NCBI RefSeq assembly: GCF_040545925.1
Contig: NZ_JBEPMX010000004.1
Coordinates: forward strand, 1 to 64,000
Source of the DNA: Alkalibacillus flavidus
GTDB taxonomy: Bacteria > Bacillota > Bacilli > Bacillales > Alkalibacillaceae
Length of the DNA: 64,000 nucleotides
Reading direction: 5' to 3'
In this document: positions 1 to 7,637 of the stretch, in pieces
Position numbering within the stretch: the stretch's first letter is position 1
Layout of the letters: each line of letters starts with the position of its first letter
Notes under the pieces: model-generated
The model's database searches: none
The model's input: the letters and a program-made list of their open reading frames with translations, nothing else
Told to the model about the DNA's origin: nothing
Position numbers and translations under genes: made by a program

Positions 1-1
1 C

Positions 2-439
2 ATCTTAACAGGAGCACCAGGAACAGGTAAAACCCATCTAGCAACAGCGTTAGGCCGGGAAGCTTGTCGAAATGGTTTTGAGGTCCGATTCTTCCGTGTT
101 TCAGATCTCGTTGATCAATTAGATAGAGCGTGGCAAGACGGAAAATTACGAAACTTTAGGAACAAGTTTAAAACGGTTGATTTAATCGTATTAGATGAAA
201 TGGGATACATTCCATTCGGAAAAGAAGGAGCAGAGCTGTTATTTCAACTCATCTCTGAGTGGTATGAACAAAAAAGCTTAATGATCACGTCCAATTTAGA
301 ATTTAGTCAATGGAACCGGATATTTTCAGATTCACGTTTAACAGCTGCTTTAGTGGATCGCGTGATCCACCATGCGCATGTACTAAACTTCACTGGAGAT
401 AGCTTTAGAGTGAAGCACGCACTATCTAATCAAGAATAG
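2..439 (+). CDS. istB: IstB-like ATP-binding protein of an IS21-family element (5' end missing)
   Basis: This AAA+ ATPase is the helper subunit of IS21-type transposition and acts with the IstA transposase on DNA. The reading frame is open from the first base of the window, so the N-terminus lies outside. A Walker A motif (GAPGTGKTH) is near the visible start. A Walker B motif (LIVLDEMGY) follows about 60 residues on, and the C-terminal part fits IstB (ITSNLEFSQW, then DRVIHHAHVLNF). IstA would be to the left and is not visible. Direct repeats just downstream look like the element's right end. Whether the element is complete cannot be judged here. Confidence 0.9.
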   Translation: MLTGAPGTGKTHLATALGREACRNGFEVRFFRVSDLVDQLDRAWQDGKLRNFRNKFKTVDLIVLDEMGYIPFGKEGAELLFQLISEWYEQKSLMITSNLEFSQWNRIFSDSRLTAALVDRVIHHAHVLNFTGDSFRVKHALSNQE

Positions 440-459
440 CGAAAAAGGGCTGGCAATCT

Positions 460-507
460 TATGTATTTTTGATTGCAAAACTATGTATTTTTCTCTTGCA
501 AAATACA
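460..507. repeat. Probable right terminal repeats of the IS21-like element
   Basis: Two adjacent direct copies of a TATGTATTTTT...TTGCAAAA motif start at 460 and 482, a spacing of 22 bp, directly after the istB-like gene. IS21-family ends often carry several short internal repeats, and the second copy ends in ATACA near 507. The exact tip and target duplication cannot be defined without the left end. Confidence 0.5.
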
Positions 508-528
508 CTAGAGAACTGGAAGATTAAT

Positions 529-1155
529 ATGAGTAAAATTAACAGGATAAAACTTGACGCTAAAATTTCATTACAAAGATGTAATCAAAACCAAAATGAT
601 AATAGTGTTAGGTTAAACATAAGAAAAAGCATAGAAAATTTATTGGAAAGTGATATGAGTGAATACGAAATGCAAATACTTGAAAATTACTATGAACATA
701 AAGTTTTTTTCTCTAGAGTCCCTAAAAAAGATAGCAGTAAAACAGAAATAAAGCTAGAGAACTTGGACATTGATACGAGTAAAATTAACAGAACAAAACT
801 TGAAGAATACATTTCGCAATGCTTGTCTAACAATAAGTTTTTGGAAAAAATAAAGAAATTTTCAAAGTACTACGGTTTTAAAGTTGTCTATGTAGCTCTT
901 ATATTATATTATACTATGGACAAACCAGAAATATCCGAAAAAAATAGAACTATAATATTTCAGGCATTGGCTGGTTTTCGTAAGAATGAAGTTACTTTAG
1001 ACAAACTTTTTGATGCCATAGCTCAGGTTATATCAAATATTGATGAAAATGTTAAACTACAGGCAAAAAAACAGCTCCATGTTTTATTTGGTAATAATAT
1101 AAGTACTACAGAAATTGATAAAAATATAGATAACATGCATGTATCTGATGCATAA
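529..1155 (+). CDS. Hypothetical protein, lysine- and asparagine-rich
   Basis: I do not recognise this 208-residue protein. The ATG at 529 is preferred over one at 469, which would lie inside the insertion-sequence end. A short segment (MSKINRIKLDAKIS) is echoed at about residues 82-95 (TSKINRTKLEEYIS), so the N-terminal half may be an internal duplication. One hydrophobic stretch (VVYVALILYY) near residue 125 is followed by predicted helices. No signal peptide or enzyme motif is seen. It starts directly after the transposon end, so its promoter may come from, or have been disrupted by, the insertion. A weak ribosome-binding site (GGAAG) precedes it. Composition fits horizontally acquired DNA. 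Confidence 0.55.
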   Translation: MSKINRIKLDAKISLQRCNQNQNDNSVRLNIRKSIENLLESDMSEYEMQILENYYEHKVFFSRVPKKDSSKTEIKLENLDIDTSKINRTKLEEYISQCLSNNKFLEKIKKFSKYYGFKVVYVALILYYTMDKPEISEKNRTIIFQALAGFRKNEVTLDKLFDAIAQVISNIDENVKLQAKKQLHVLFGNNISTTEIDKNIDNMHVSDA

Positions 1156-1552
1156 GTTTGTAAATTCGTCATGTCTTCTTAAAAACCTAAAATAAGACCA
1201 CCTTTCCTAATGTTCTTAAATTCTTAAAACAATTTATCTCGCTTAATTAAGGCTATGATAAAAGTGTTCAAGCTTTACTAAAGGTGACTGTTTAAAAAAC
1301 ACGACAGTCAAGTGCTTTCAAATGAATATTAGTGAAGCATCAATCAAGCAGAAAACCTGAACGATTTTTTTATATCGTTCAGGTTTACTTTGTTGTATTA
1401 ACTTTAGCTTAGGTTTTAGCTTTCAAAACTATATGAAGTAATTGACTGGCTATTTGAATGAACTTAGAAGTAAACTGGATACTTCTGACCTTTTACACCC
1501 ATTTAAAAAATCTATGTTATAAGGTAATAAACATAGAAAAGGATGATGTAAA
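1156..1552. other. Gene-free stretch with one perfect 13-bp inverted repeat
   Basis: About 400 bases without a credible gene. The only clear structure is an inverted repeat with arms AAACCTGAACGAT at 1353-1365 and its exact complement at 1374-1386, separated by 8 bases. The loop, not the flank, holds the T-run, so it is not a typical terminator. It could be a protein-binding palindrome or an RNA hairpin. The rest is AT-rich and holds the presumed promoter of the toxin gene at 1553. Confidence 0.6.
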
Positions 1553-1945
1553 ATGAGAATTGAACGAGGCAGTATTCATTATGTAGATTTCGGCGAAACA
1601 GACGGAAGCAGTGTTCAAAAAGGCGTTCGACCAGGCTTAATTATTCAAAACAATTTAGGGAATCGCTTTAGTACCACAACCGTTGCCATTCCCCTATCAA
1701 CCAAAAATAAAGGTATGCCCACACATACAGAAATTGACTTAGAAGATTGTTTAGATGGACGTTTAGCATCAACCTCATATGCCTTATGTGAGCAAATCAG
1801 CGTTATTGATAGAGATGACGTACATACAAAAATTTGTGACGTAAATGAAGATGTCTTGGAACAAGTTGAAGAATGCATGATGATTGAATTTGGTTTCATT
1901 AAACCAAGCAAGTCTCAGCAACGACGCCAATCAGAACTGGTTTGA
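1553..1945 (+). CDS. MazF/PemK-family toxin (endoribonuclease)
   Basis: This 130-residue protein belongs to the MazF/PemK (CcdB-fold) toxins, which cleave mRNA at short sequences and stop translation. The sequence shows the family start (RIERGSIHYVDFG), the RPGLIIQNN strand that bears the conserved substrate-binding RP, and the TVAIPLSTKNKG strand. It has a longer basic C-terminus (KPSKSQQRRQSE) than typical MazF. A ribosome-binding site (AAAGGATGATG) precedes the ATG. MazF genes usually follow a small antitoxin gene; none is visible upstream. The next gene, at 1995, starts 49 bases after the stop and is the only candidate partner. Toxin family assignment is firm, but target specificity is unknown. 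Confidence 0.88.
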   Translation: MRIERGSIHYVDFGETDGSSVQKGVRPGLIIQNNLGNRFSTTTVAIPLSTKNKGMPTHTEIDLEDCLDGRLASTSYALCEQISVIDRDDVHTKICDVNEDVLEQVEECMMIEFGFIKPSKSQQRRQSELV

Positions 1946-1994
1946 ATAAAGTTGAGCTAGTAAAATAATCATCACTTTATTGGAGGAATGAAAC

Positions 1995-2243
1995 TTGGAT
2001 AACAATGGGAAGAAAAAGCAGAATGTGTTGTTAACACCATCGGAGAAAGAAAAATTAGATGTATTGCGTTGGAAACTAAAACAATCTGATTCCATCAGTT
2101 ATACCAAATCATTGTATGAACGAATCATGAAAATTATTTTTCGTGGCAAACGACGCTATGCAGAATATCAATTAGAGGAAAGTGAGCATGGTATTATTCA
2201 TGAACATGAGCTTTATAGTATCGATGTTGATGATGAATCATAA
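1995..2243 (+). CDS. Small charged protein, possible partner of the MazF-like toxin
   Basis: This 82-residue protein is not recognised. Start choice rests on TTG at 1995 with a good ribosome-binding site (GGAGG) eight bases upstream; the nearer ATG at 1988 runs into a stop after five codons. The sequence has a lysine-rich N-terminus, a predicted helical pair (TPSEKEKLDVLRWKLKQS, then YTKSLYERIMKII), a basic turn (FRGKRR) and a strongly acidic tail ending DVDDES. A basic helical region plus an acidic tail fits small antitoxins, and it sits directly downstream of the toxin gene in the same direction. That role is inference from position only. Confidence 0.65.
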   Translation: MDNNGKKKQNVLLTPSEKEKLDVLRWKLKQSDSISYTKSLYERIMKIIFRGKRRYAEYQLEESEHGIIHEHELYSIDVDDES

Positions 2244-2320
2244 ATTGTCTATAGCGTGCCAAAGAATTTTTATACGTACCGGCTAAACCAAGAAACACAT
2301 AATAAATAGTAAGACAATAA

Positions 2321-2352
2321 AAAAAGAAGGAGCTTATTTGCTCCTCCTTTTT
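2321..2352. terminator. Bidirectional terminator between the toxin pair and the restriction operon
   Basis: A stem of AAAAAGAAGGAGC pairs with GCTCCTCCTTTTT (one mismatch) around a short loop. A-run and T-run flank it on both sides, so it can stop converging transcripts from the gene at 1995 and from the methyltransferase gene at 2383. Confidence 0.75.
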
Positions 2353-2382
2353 AACTAACTAAAATAAAACCCTGTTCCGTCC

Positions 2383-3465
2383 TCACTTTGTAATCGATTC
2401 ATTTATATAGTCATGATATATACTATTAGCAATTTCTTTAGCTAATAAGGGTGGAACTGCATTTCCGACTTGTTTCATCTGAGAACCTTTAGAACCACAA
2501 AAAACAATATTATCGGGAAAAGATTGTATTCTGGCAGCTTCTCTAACTGTGATTGCTCTATCAAGTAAATAGTGCGTAAACCTACCTGAAGAAGGAGTGT
2601 CAAATCTGGTAGTTATAGTTACAGAAGGTTCTTTATCAATCATCCTAGCCCATGTACCGCTATATATAGATTTTGTTAACTGTTCCTGTGGCAATACCTC
2701 TCTTCCTTTTCCTGCAGGAATCATTCTCATTCTTTTTAGAGCTACTTCAGAATGTTTTGTTGATACATGGTTGTACAATGTTTTTGAATTTTCCCTTAAT
2801 ACTGCTTGATATTTAGTTGAAGGGGGGGTTAAATATTCTTGCTTTATCTTCCCTTCACCCGAATTCAAATAAGCCAAGTCACTAATTGCATCTTCTATAC
2901 AAACCGGCTCCGAGAAGTTTCCAAGGGGTAGAGAAACATTACCCCTGTACTTTCCAACAATGAACGCCCTTTTTCTAATTTGAGGTATTCCAAAATCAAA
3001 TGCATTTAATACCGAGGAATCTAAACCATAGCCCAGACCTTTAAAAAGACTATATATTTCTTCTTTAAACAATCCTTTTTGAGCAGTTAGTATATTGGGG
3101 ACATTTTCAATCAAAACATACTTTGGCCGAATTATTTTCACTACTTCATAAAACTTCCTAAAAAGATAATTTCTATCGTCTCCTAATAAATCCCTGGCTC
3201 CTTTTTGAGAGAAACCTTGACATGGAGGTCCACCAACTACTACATCAATTACACCGATATATTCCTGTAAATAATTTTCTAGGTCCAATTGAGAAATATC
3301 TTCATTTATCATCTCAGTTTTTGGATGATTAAACTTATATGCTTCAGCAATACTTTCATCTAGTTCGTTAGCTAATACCACTTCAAATCCTGCTTGCTCA
3401 AATCCTAATGACAAACCTCCTATTCCAGAAAAGAGGTCCATGACTTTTAACATATTCATCACCAT
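2383..3465 (-). CDS. C5-cytosine DNA methyltransferase
   Basis: This 360-residue enzyme would transfer a methyl group from S-adenosylmethionine to carbon 5 of cytosine in a specific DNA site, protecting the host from the linked nuclease. Motif I (DLFSGIGGLSLGF, residues 10-22), motif IV with the catalytic cysteine (GGPPCQGFS, Cys82), motif VI (ENVPNI), motif VIII (IPQIRKRAFIVG) and motif X (QVGNAVPPLLA) are all present, so it looks active. The target-recognition region (about residues 200-290) gives no readable specificity. Possible starts are at 3465, 3459 and 3453; the last gives MLKVMDLFSG, closest to family starts, with GGTGAT just upstream. It is the last gene of a five-gene operon running leftward, 24 bases after its neighbour. 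Confidence 0.95.
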   Translation of the reverse strand: MVMNMLKVMDLFSGIGGLSLGFEQAGFEVVLANELDESIAEAYKFNHPKTEMINEDISQLDLENYLQEYIGVIDVVVGGPPCQGFSQKGARDLLGDDRNYLFRKFYEVVKIIRPKYVLIENVPNILTAQKGLFKEEIYSLFKGLGYGLDSSVLNAFDFGIPQIRKRAFIVGKYRGNVSLPLGNFSEPVCIEDAISDLAYLNSGEGKIKQEYLTPPSTKYQAVLRENSKTLYNHVSTKHSEVALKRMRMIPAGKGREVLPQEQLTKSIYSGTWARMIDKEPSVTITTRFDTPSSGRFTHYLLDRAITVREAARIQSFPDNIVFCGSKGSQMKQVGNAVPPLLAKEIANSIYHDYINESITK

Positions 3466-3489
3466 ATTGTAGTTAAGTATAAAATAATT

Positions 3490-4260
3490 TTAAATTTCTA
3501 GTGTGAAATTTTTAGGTTCAATAGTTGTCTGGTTAATTCGTTTTTTAGAGATATTAAAATATTCTTCATTAAGTTCAACACCTATAAAATTTCTAGAATT
3601 CCTTTTACTAGCCACACCTGATGTTCCACTCCCCATAAATGGGTCAAGAATTGTATCACCTTCATCAGTGAGTAATTGTACAAAATGTTCAAACAACGCT
3701 TCGGGCTTTTGAGTAGGATGTTTTCCAAACTTTTTCTCCGCCTGAGTAGCTACAGTTGTTTCTATAAAGTCATGATACGCCTTACCATTATTATTATAAG
3801 TTCCTGTCTTACCGTCATTAACAAAATAAATCCAACCCTCTACTGAATTAATAAAGTGTAAATTCATATTCCTAGGCATTGGATTAGTTTTATGCCATAC
3901 CCCTGTTGTTTTATAATAAAATTTGTTATGGGAAGCTATTTTAATTATGGTTTCAACCTTCATAAGAGACATGAAAAGTATCATAGAACCATTTTTCTTT
4001 AGGACTCTATTTGCTTCTTCAAAAAAAGTATACATACCTTCAGACCATTCTTGGTACTCTAAATCATCCCATCCAGCAGCACCAAAAAAATTATCTCTCA
4101 TTTTTTTTAAGTTTGTTTGTCTATCCCTCATAAAATTCCCCAAATTATAAGGGGGGTCTGTCAAAATTAAATCAACAGAGCTATCACGTAAACTTTTTAA
4201 TACACTTACACAATCATCGTTAATAATATTAACAGAGATATTACTTTTATCTAAAGACAT
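3490..4260 (-). CDS. Beta-class DNA methyltransferase (N6-adenine or N4-cytosine type)
   Basis: A 256-residue amino-methyltransferase. The catalytic motif IV (LILTDPPYN, residues 32-40) comes first, and the S-adenosylmethionine-binding motif I (LDPFMGSGTSGVA) lies near the C-terminus, followed by IGVELNEEYF. That order is the beta class. DPPY is most often found in N6-adenine enzymes, but it does not rule out N4-cytosine. It begins 6 bases after the McrC-like gene stop with a good ribosome-binding site (AGGAAGGTG), so it is translated as part of the operon. Together with the C5 enzyme it suggests that the two strands of an asymmetric site, or two sites, are modified differently. Confidence 0.93.
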   Translation of the reverse strand: MSLDKSNISVNIINDDCVSVLKSLRDSSVDLILTDPPYNLGNFMRDRQTNLKKMRDNFFGAAGWDDLEYQEWSEGMYTFFEEANRVLKKNGSMILFMSLMKVETIIKIASHNKFYYKTTGVWHKTNPMPRNMNLHFINSVEGWIYFVNDGKTGTYNNNGKAYHDFIETTVATQAEKKFGKHPTQKPEALFEHFVQLLTDEGDTILDPFMGSGTSGVASKRNSRNFIGVELNEEYFNISKKRINQTTIEPKNFTLEI

Positions 4261-4266
4261 GTAGGT

Positions 4267-5520
4267 TCACCTTCCTAATACATCAGAAAAAAACTCTTGA
4301 AGTCTTTCTATACTCGTTACAGATAAATCAATTGTTTGGATACTTAAATTATGCTCTTGGTACAAAGTTTGATATTTGTACTTCCCTACTATTTTATCAT
4401 TATTATTGATTTTAGGATATAAAAGTATAGCTTCTTTAGAATTTTCCAATGTATTTAAATAGGTAAACATTTGATATACGTCTTTTTCATTAACGAAATT
4501 GTTAACTACTTTCCACTTAGTATCTATTATAAGGTTAGTACCCTCCTCATTATTCAAAACAATGTCGGGACTTATTCGATTATGTTTTTTATGAGGAAAG
4601 TCGATGTTTTTTAAGAGATAAGCACTCGGTTGGTAGTACACATTATTCTTATATGTGTTTCTCAAAATTTTAAATATGTACTTCTCAAATAACTTATTCA
4701 TATCAAACAATAGATGATTCACCTTATTATCTCCTATTTTTAAATCTAATACATAAGAATTTAGTAAAAGCTTACAATATTCTATAGTTTGACTAAATCG
4801 TTTGCTATTTCTATCAAATGTTATCTCGTCTAAAGATTTCATATCTACATCGCAAACAGTTACACCCTCCAGATACACCAGTAGTTGCTTAATTAGGTTT
4901 TTATTTTCTGCACTGATTGGTTTATTCCTCAAATAAATTAAAGTGTATTTAATAATCCTGTTAATAAATATGTCATCAGTGAATTTTGAATAATTGCAAT
5001 AAAATTTACTTTTATCAATGACATTCGTTCTTAACTGCTCCCTGAAATTTATTTTACCTTTTACTGTTGACAAATTGTTACCGACCTTTTGATAACCCTT
5101 TATTATCCCTCGCTTCAACTGACTTTGAGTTTCTCTTAAAAATAAAGTAACAAAGATATCCAAAAAACCTCTTTTGCTAAAGTTTAATTCAGCAATTATA
5201 CCCTTTTTAATAGGTATATCGTAAGCAGTGTGTAACATATGAATCAGAGCTTCTCTTGAACTTCTCACACCAGAGTTATTCTCGGTGTCACTTATTTTAG
5301 GTAGTATTTCTACCACACTATCTGGCATACTTATAACCCCAACCCACTGTTGAAAAGTTAAGGAAGTTTTATTCCATTTAATAAAACTTTGGTCTAATTT
5401 GTTTTCAAGTGTAGATAAATATGAACTATCCTTGCTAGAAATACTCTTTACACCTGACATCTGAGAGTTACTAATTTTAATTTTTTCATGCTCAATAGCA
5501 GTTAAATATGTTTTACTCAT
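4267..5520 (-). CDS. LlaJI/McrC-like restriction nuclease subunit
   Basis: This 417-residue protein resembles McrC and the LlaJI-family nuclease subunits, which bind an McrB-type NTPase and cut DNA. The C-terminal third carries a PD-(D/E)XK core: SPDIVL (Pro-Asp at about 318-319) followed by LIIDTKWK (Asp333, Lys335), then a predicted helix. The N-terminal part has the family-like WVGVI and VEILPKI strands. The start overlaps the upstream AAA+ gene by 8 bases, showing translational coupling as in mcrBC. The linked methyltransferases make this a modification-protected system like LlaJI or BsuMI rather than a methyl-dependent McrBC. Family assignment is strong; the cut site is unknown. Confidence 0.88.
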   Translation of the reverse strand: MSKTYLTAIEHEKIKISNSQMSGVKSISSKDSSYLSTLENKLDQSFIKWNKTSLTFQQWVGVISMPDSVVEILPKISDTENNSGVRSSREALIHMLHTAYDIPIKKGIIAELNFSKRGFLDIFVTLFLRETQSQLKRGIIKGYQKVGNNLSTVKGKINFREQLRTNVIDKSKFYCNYSKFTDDIFINRIIKYTLIYLRNKPISAENKNLIKQLLVYLEGVTVCDVDMKSLDEITFDRNSKRFSQTIEYCKLLLNSYVLDLKIGDNKVNHLLFDMNKLFEKYIFKILRNTYKNNVYYQPSAYLLKNIDFPHKKHNRISPDIVLNNEEGTNLIIDTKWKVVNNFVNEKDVYQMFTYLNTLENSKEAILLYPKINNNDKIVGKYKYQTLYQEHNLSIQTIDLSVTSIERLQEFFSDVLGR

Positions 5521-6817
5521 TATAAACCTTCTTCAAAGCTTGAGAATCAATAGTTTCAGCTACATAAAAACTTTTAAAGTCCTCTAATCCATACTCAGGA
5601 AGATAATTAAATAAAGTTTCTGCTTCTAATAAATTATGCTTAAAAATGGCACTTTCCTTTAAATCCCCATTTTCATCTAGGTCATTAAGTGTATACTGGA
5701 TTTTTTCTTTATCATCATGAAAATACTCTTCTAAGAGTGGTATCACTTTATTTTTCATCACTTCAATCACATCTTCAAGATTTCTTATATTAATAAAAAA
5801 AGCATGACCAATTGCATAGTTTTTATCGTCCATTAATACTTCAATTCTTTTATTAATATACCCAAGCAATTTTATTATATTTACTCCATTAATATTCTCA
5901 GCGTCTACTCCTTTTCTATTCAGCGTATTTTTGAGAATATTATAATTACAATACAAGCTTTCAAATTGGAATCTTCTTCTTAACGCAATGTCTATTAGTG
6001 CGATGCTTCTATCTGCAGTATTCATGCTGCCTATTACTCTTAAATTGTTAGGTACACCAAACTTCTCTTTTGAGTATGGAAGAGTAATAAACAGCTCATT
6101 TTCTTCTCCTATTCTTTTATCATCCTCTAGAAGAGTGATTAGTTCACCAAATATTTCAGAAATATTCCCTCTATTTATTTCATCTATAAAAACAGCGAAA
6201 TCCTTATATGGTTCCTGTTTAGCTTCTTCACAAATACTTTTAAAAACCCCATCATTTATTTCATATGATAATTCATTACTATAGTGGCCTTTATGTTCAG
6301 CTTCGTCCACTTCTAATTCTTCATTTGAATGTAGAACAGGTTTTATTCCTTCAACAAAATCTTCATATGCAAAAGATTGATGAAATGTTACGAAGCGATA
6401 CCTCTCTTTAACTATATCTTCATCAAAGTAGTCATTTATAATACCATCCTCAAAACTTTGCAAATTTTTAAATTCAACACTCCAATTTCTATCATTACGC
6501 ACGAATACCTTCGGTAAAATATGAGCTGTCAAATGGTCATCATTATTTAAACTTCTTTGCTCTAAAATTGTCGATGTGCTAGTATTAGTATTAATTTCAA
6601 TGTCCTGTAACTTATCATCAATTTGATGAACACTTGCATTGTTATTATTTTGTAAAATTATCAGAGCAACAGCAAGCCAATCTTCAGACCTATCTGTATA
6701 TATTTGTTTAATTTCACAATCACTAATATTATAATCTACATAATTCTCAGTTAATGATTGAATGTGATATGTCTTTCCAGTTCCTGGAGGTCCATATAAG
6801 ATTTTATTTAAATTCAT
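5513..6817 (-). CDS. McrB-like AAA+ NTPase without an N-terminal DNA-binding domain
   Basis: A 434-residue motor subunit of a McrBC/LlaJI-type restriction complex. Walker A (LYGPPGTGKTYH) lies at about residues 6-17, so almost nothing precedes the AAA+ core. The family signature FVTFHQSFAYEDFVEG, Walker B (FAVFIDEINRGN) and the sensor segment IGSMNTADRSIALID with LRRRFQF follow. Classical McrB carries a DNA-reading domain before the AAA+ core; it is absent here. Start at 6817 is preferred over 6841 because GAGGAG sits just upstream, inside the last codons of the previous gene, whose stop is 4 bases away. The missing reader domain may be supplied by that upstream LAGLIDADG-like protein. Confidence 0.9.
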   Translation of the reverse strand: MNLNKILYGPPGTGKTYHIQSLTENYVDYNISDCEIKQIYTDRSEDWLAVALIILQNNNNASVHQIDDKLQDIEINTNTSTSTILEQRSLNNDDHLTAHILPKVFVRNDRNWSVEFKNLQSFEDGIINDYFDEDIVKERYRFVTFHQSFAYEDFVEGIKPVLHSNEELEVDEAEHKGHYSNELSYEINDGVFKSICEEAKQEPYKDFAVFIDEINRGNISEIFGELITLLEDDKRIGEENELFITLPYSKEKFGVPNNLRVIGSMNTADRSIALIDIALRRRFQFESLYCNYNILKNTLNRKGVDAENINGVNIIKLLGYINKRIEVLMDDKNYAIGHAFFINIRNLEDVIEVMKNKVIPLLEEYFHDDKEKIQYTLNDLDENGDLKESAIFKHNLLEAETLFNYLPEYGLEDFKSFYVAETIDSQALKKVYNE

Positions 6818-6821
6818 AATT

Positions 6822-7574
6822 TCACTCCTCCTCAACAACAATAGTTTTTAATTCATTTAAAATTGGTTCCGTTTTCAACTGATAGTTAGAAAGAACCCCT
6901 TGAACAGCATTTTCAAATTTTATGGGTGATATGAAGCCTATATTCTCAAGATATTCATGAGACTTAATTCTAATTTGCCCTGCACGTGGCGTACTACCAG
7001 AATTATTACGTTTCCTTGCGTTATGTGAATTATTTAAGTTTGCTTTTATTCCTAATCTTGATATTAGTTCAGCTATTAAATTAAAAAGATTCTGATTTTG
7101 TATATCAAGTGATATAAATTTATATGTTTTATCATAAGAACTTCTTCCATCAAAGCAGCCTACTAGAAAGGCCTGTAAAACAGTATGAGATGAGTTCTTT
7201 AGAGGCTGAAAAATGTCATCTACTAGTTTTTCCAATGTGTATTCATCTTCTGTTTGTTCGAAAAGTGTTACAAACCCGTATTTACCTGCATTAAATTTAG
7301 AAAATTTCACACCTATACTTTTAAAGTAGTCAATAAAAAACGTTTTATTTTCTTTTCCTATTTGTTCACTAAGGCTTTTCACTAGGTAATAATGGTGCTC
7401 CAAACTAGTCATATCATACTTCTTAGGGTTATGTCTAACAGGCGCAATCCAGTGAGTTCGCCCTTCAAGAGCTATACTTTCATCTGCTAGTAATAAACCT
7501 AAAAAATATGCAGTGTTTTCAGTTAGAAACTTGGAACTTCCCATATCGATGCCTATATTTAATTCATGGTACAT
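6822..7574 (-). CDS. LAGLIDADG-fold protein, proposed DNA-recognition subunit of the restriction system
   Basis: A 250-residue protein with two LAGLIDADG-type motifs: YFLGLLLADES (residues 23-33) and FLVGCFDGRSS (136-146). The second is followed by FISLDIQNQNLFNLIAE and LISRLGIKANL, the strand-helix pattern typical after such motifs. The catalytic acid is kept in motif one (Asp31) but replaced by Arg144 in motif two, so double-strand cleavage like a homing endonuclease is doubtful. It is the first gene of the operon, 4 bases before the McrB-like gene, and is not inside an intron or intein. Precedent for a non-cutting LAGLIDADG DNA binder is WhiA (also in this window). A DNA-reading role for the restriction complex is inference; a free-standing homing endonuclease is the alternative. 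Confidence 0.72.
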   Translation of the reverse strand: MYHELNIGIDMGSSKFLTENTAYFLGLLLADESIALEGRTHWIAPVRHNPKKYDMTSLEHHYYLVKSLSEQIGKENKTFFIDYFKSIGVKFSKFNAGKYGFVTLFEQTEDEYTLEKLVDDIFQPLKNSSHTVLQAFLVGCFDGRSSYDKTYKFISLDIQNQNLFNLIAELISRLGIKANLNNSHNARKRNNSGSTPRAGQIRIKSHEYLENIGFISPIKFENAVQGVLSNYQLKTEPILNELKTIVVEEE

Positions 7575-7608
7575 ATTTAAGCCCCCCCAAACATTTTAAC
7601 TGTCACCC

Positions 7609-7637
7609 ATTATAAAAAAAATTACAATGAATATCCA
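7609..7637 (-). promoter_or_regulatory. Candidate sigma-A promoter of the restriction operon
   Basis: TGGATA at 7637-7632, a 17-base spacer and TATAAT at 7614-7609 precede the operon by about 35 bases. The leader then has an unusual G7 run as the only ribosome-binding-site-like element before the ATG. The -10 is strong and the -35 matches 4 of 6. Confidence 0.5.

Noticed and set aside
4267..6817. Classical methyl-dependent McrBC (type IV) system
   Set aside because: Two methyltransferase genes in the same operon would make the host DNA a target. A LlaJI/BsuMI-like modification-protected system fits better.
6822..7574. Intein or intron homing endonuclease
   Set aside because: The gene is free-standing with its own start, and the neighbouring genes are not interrupted; no intein splice residues or intron structure flank it.
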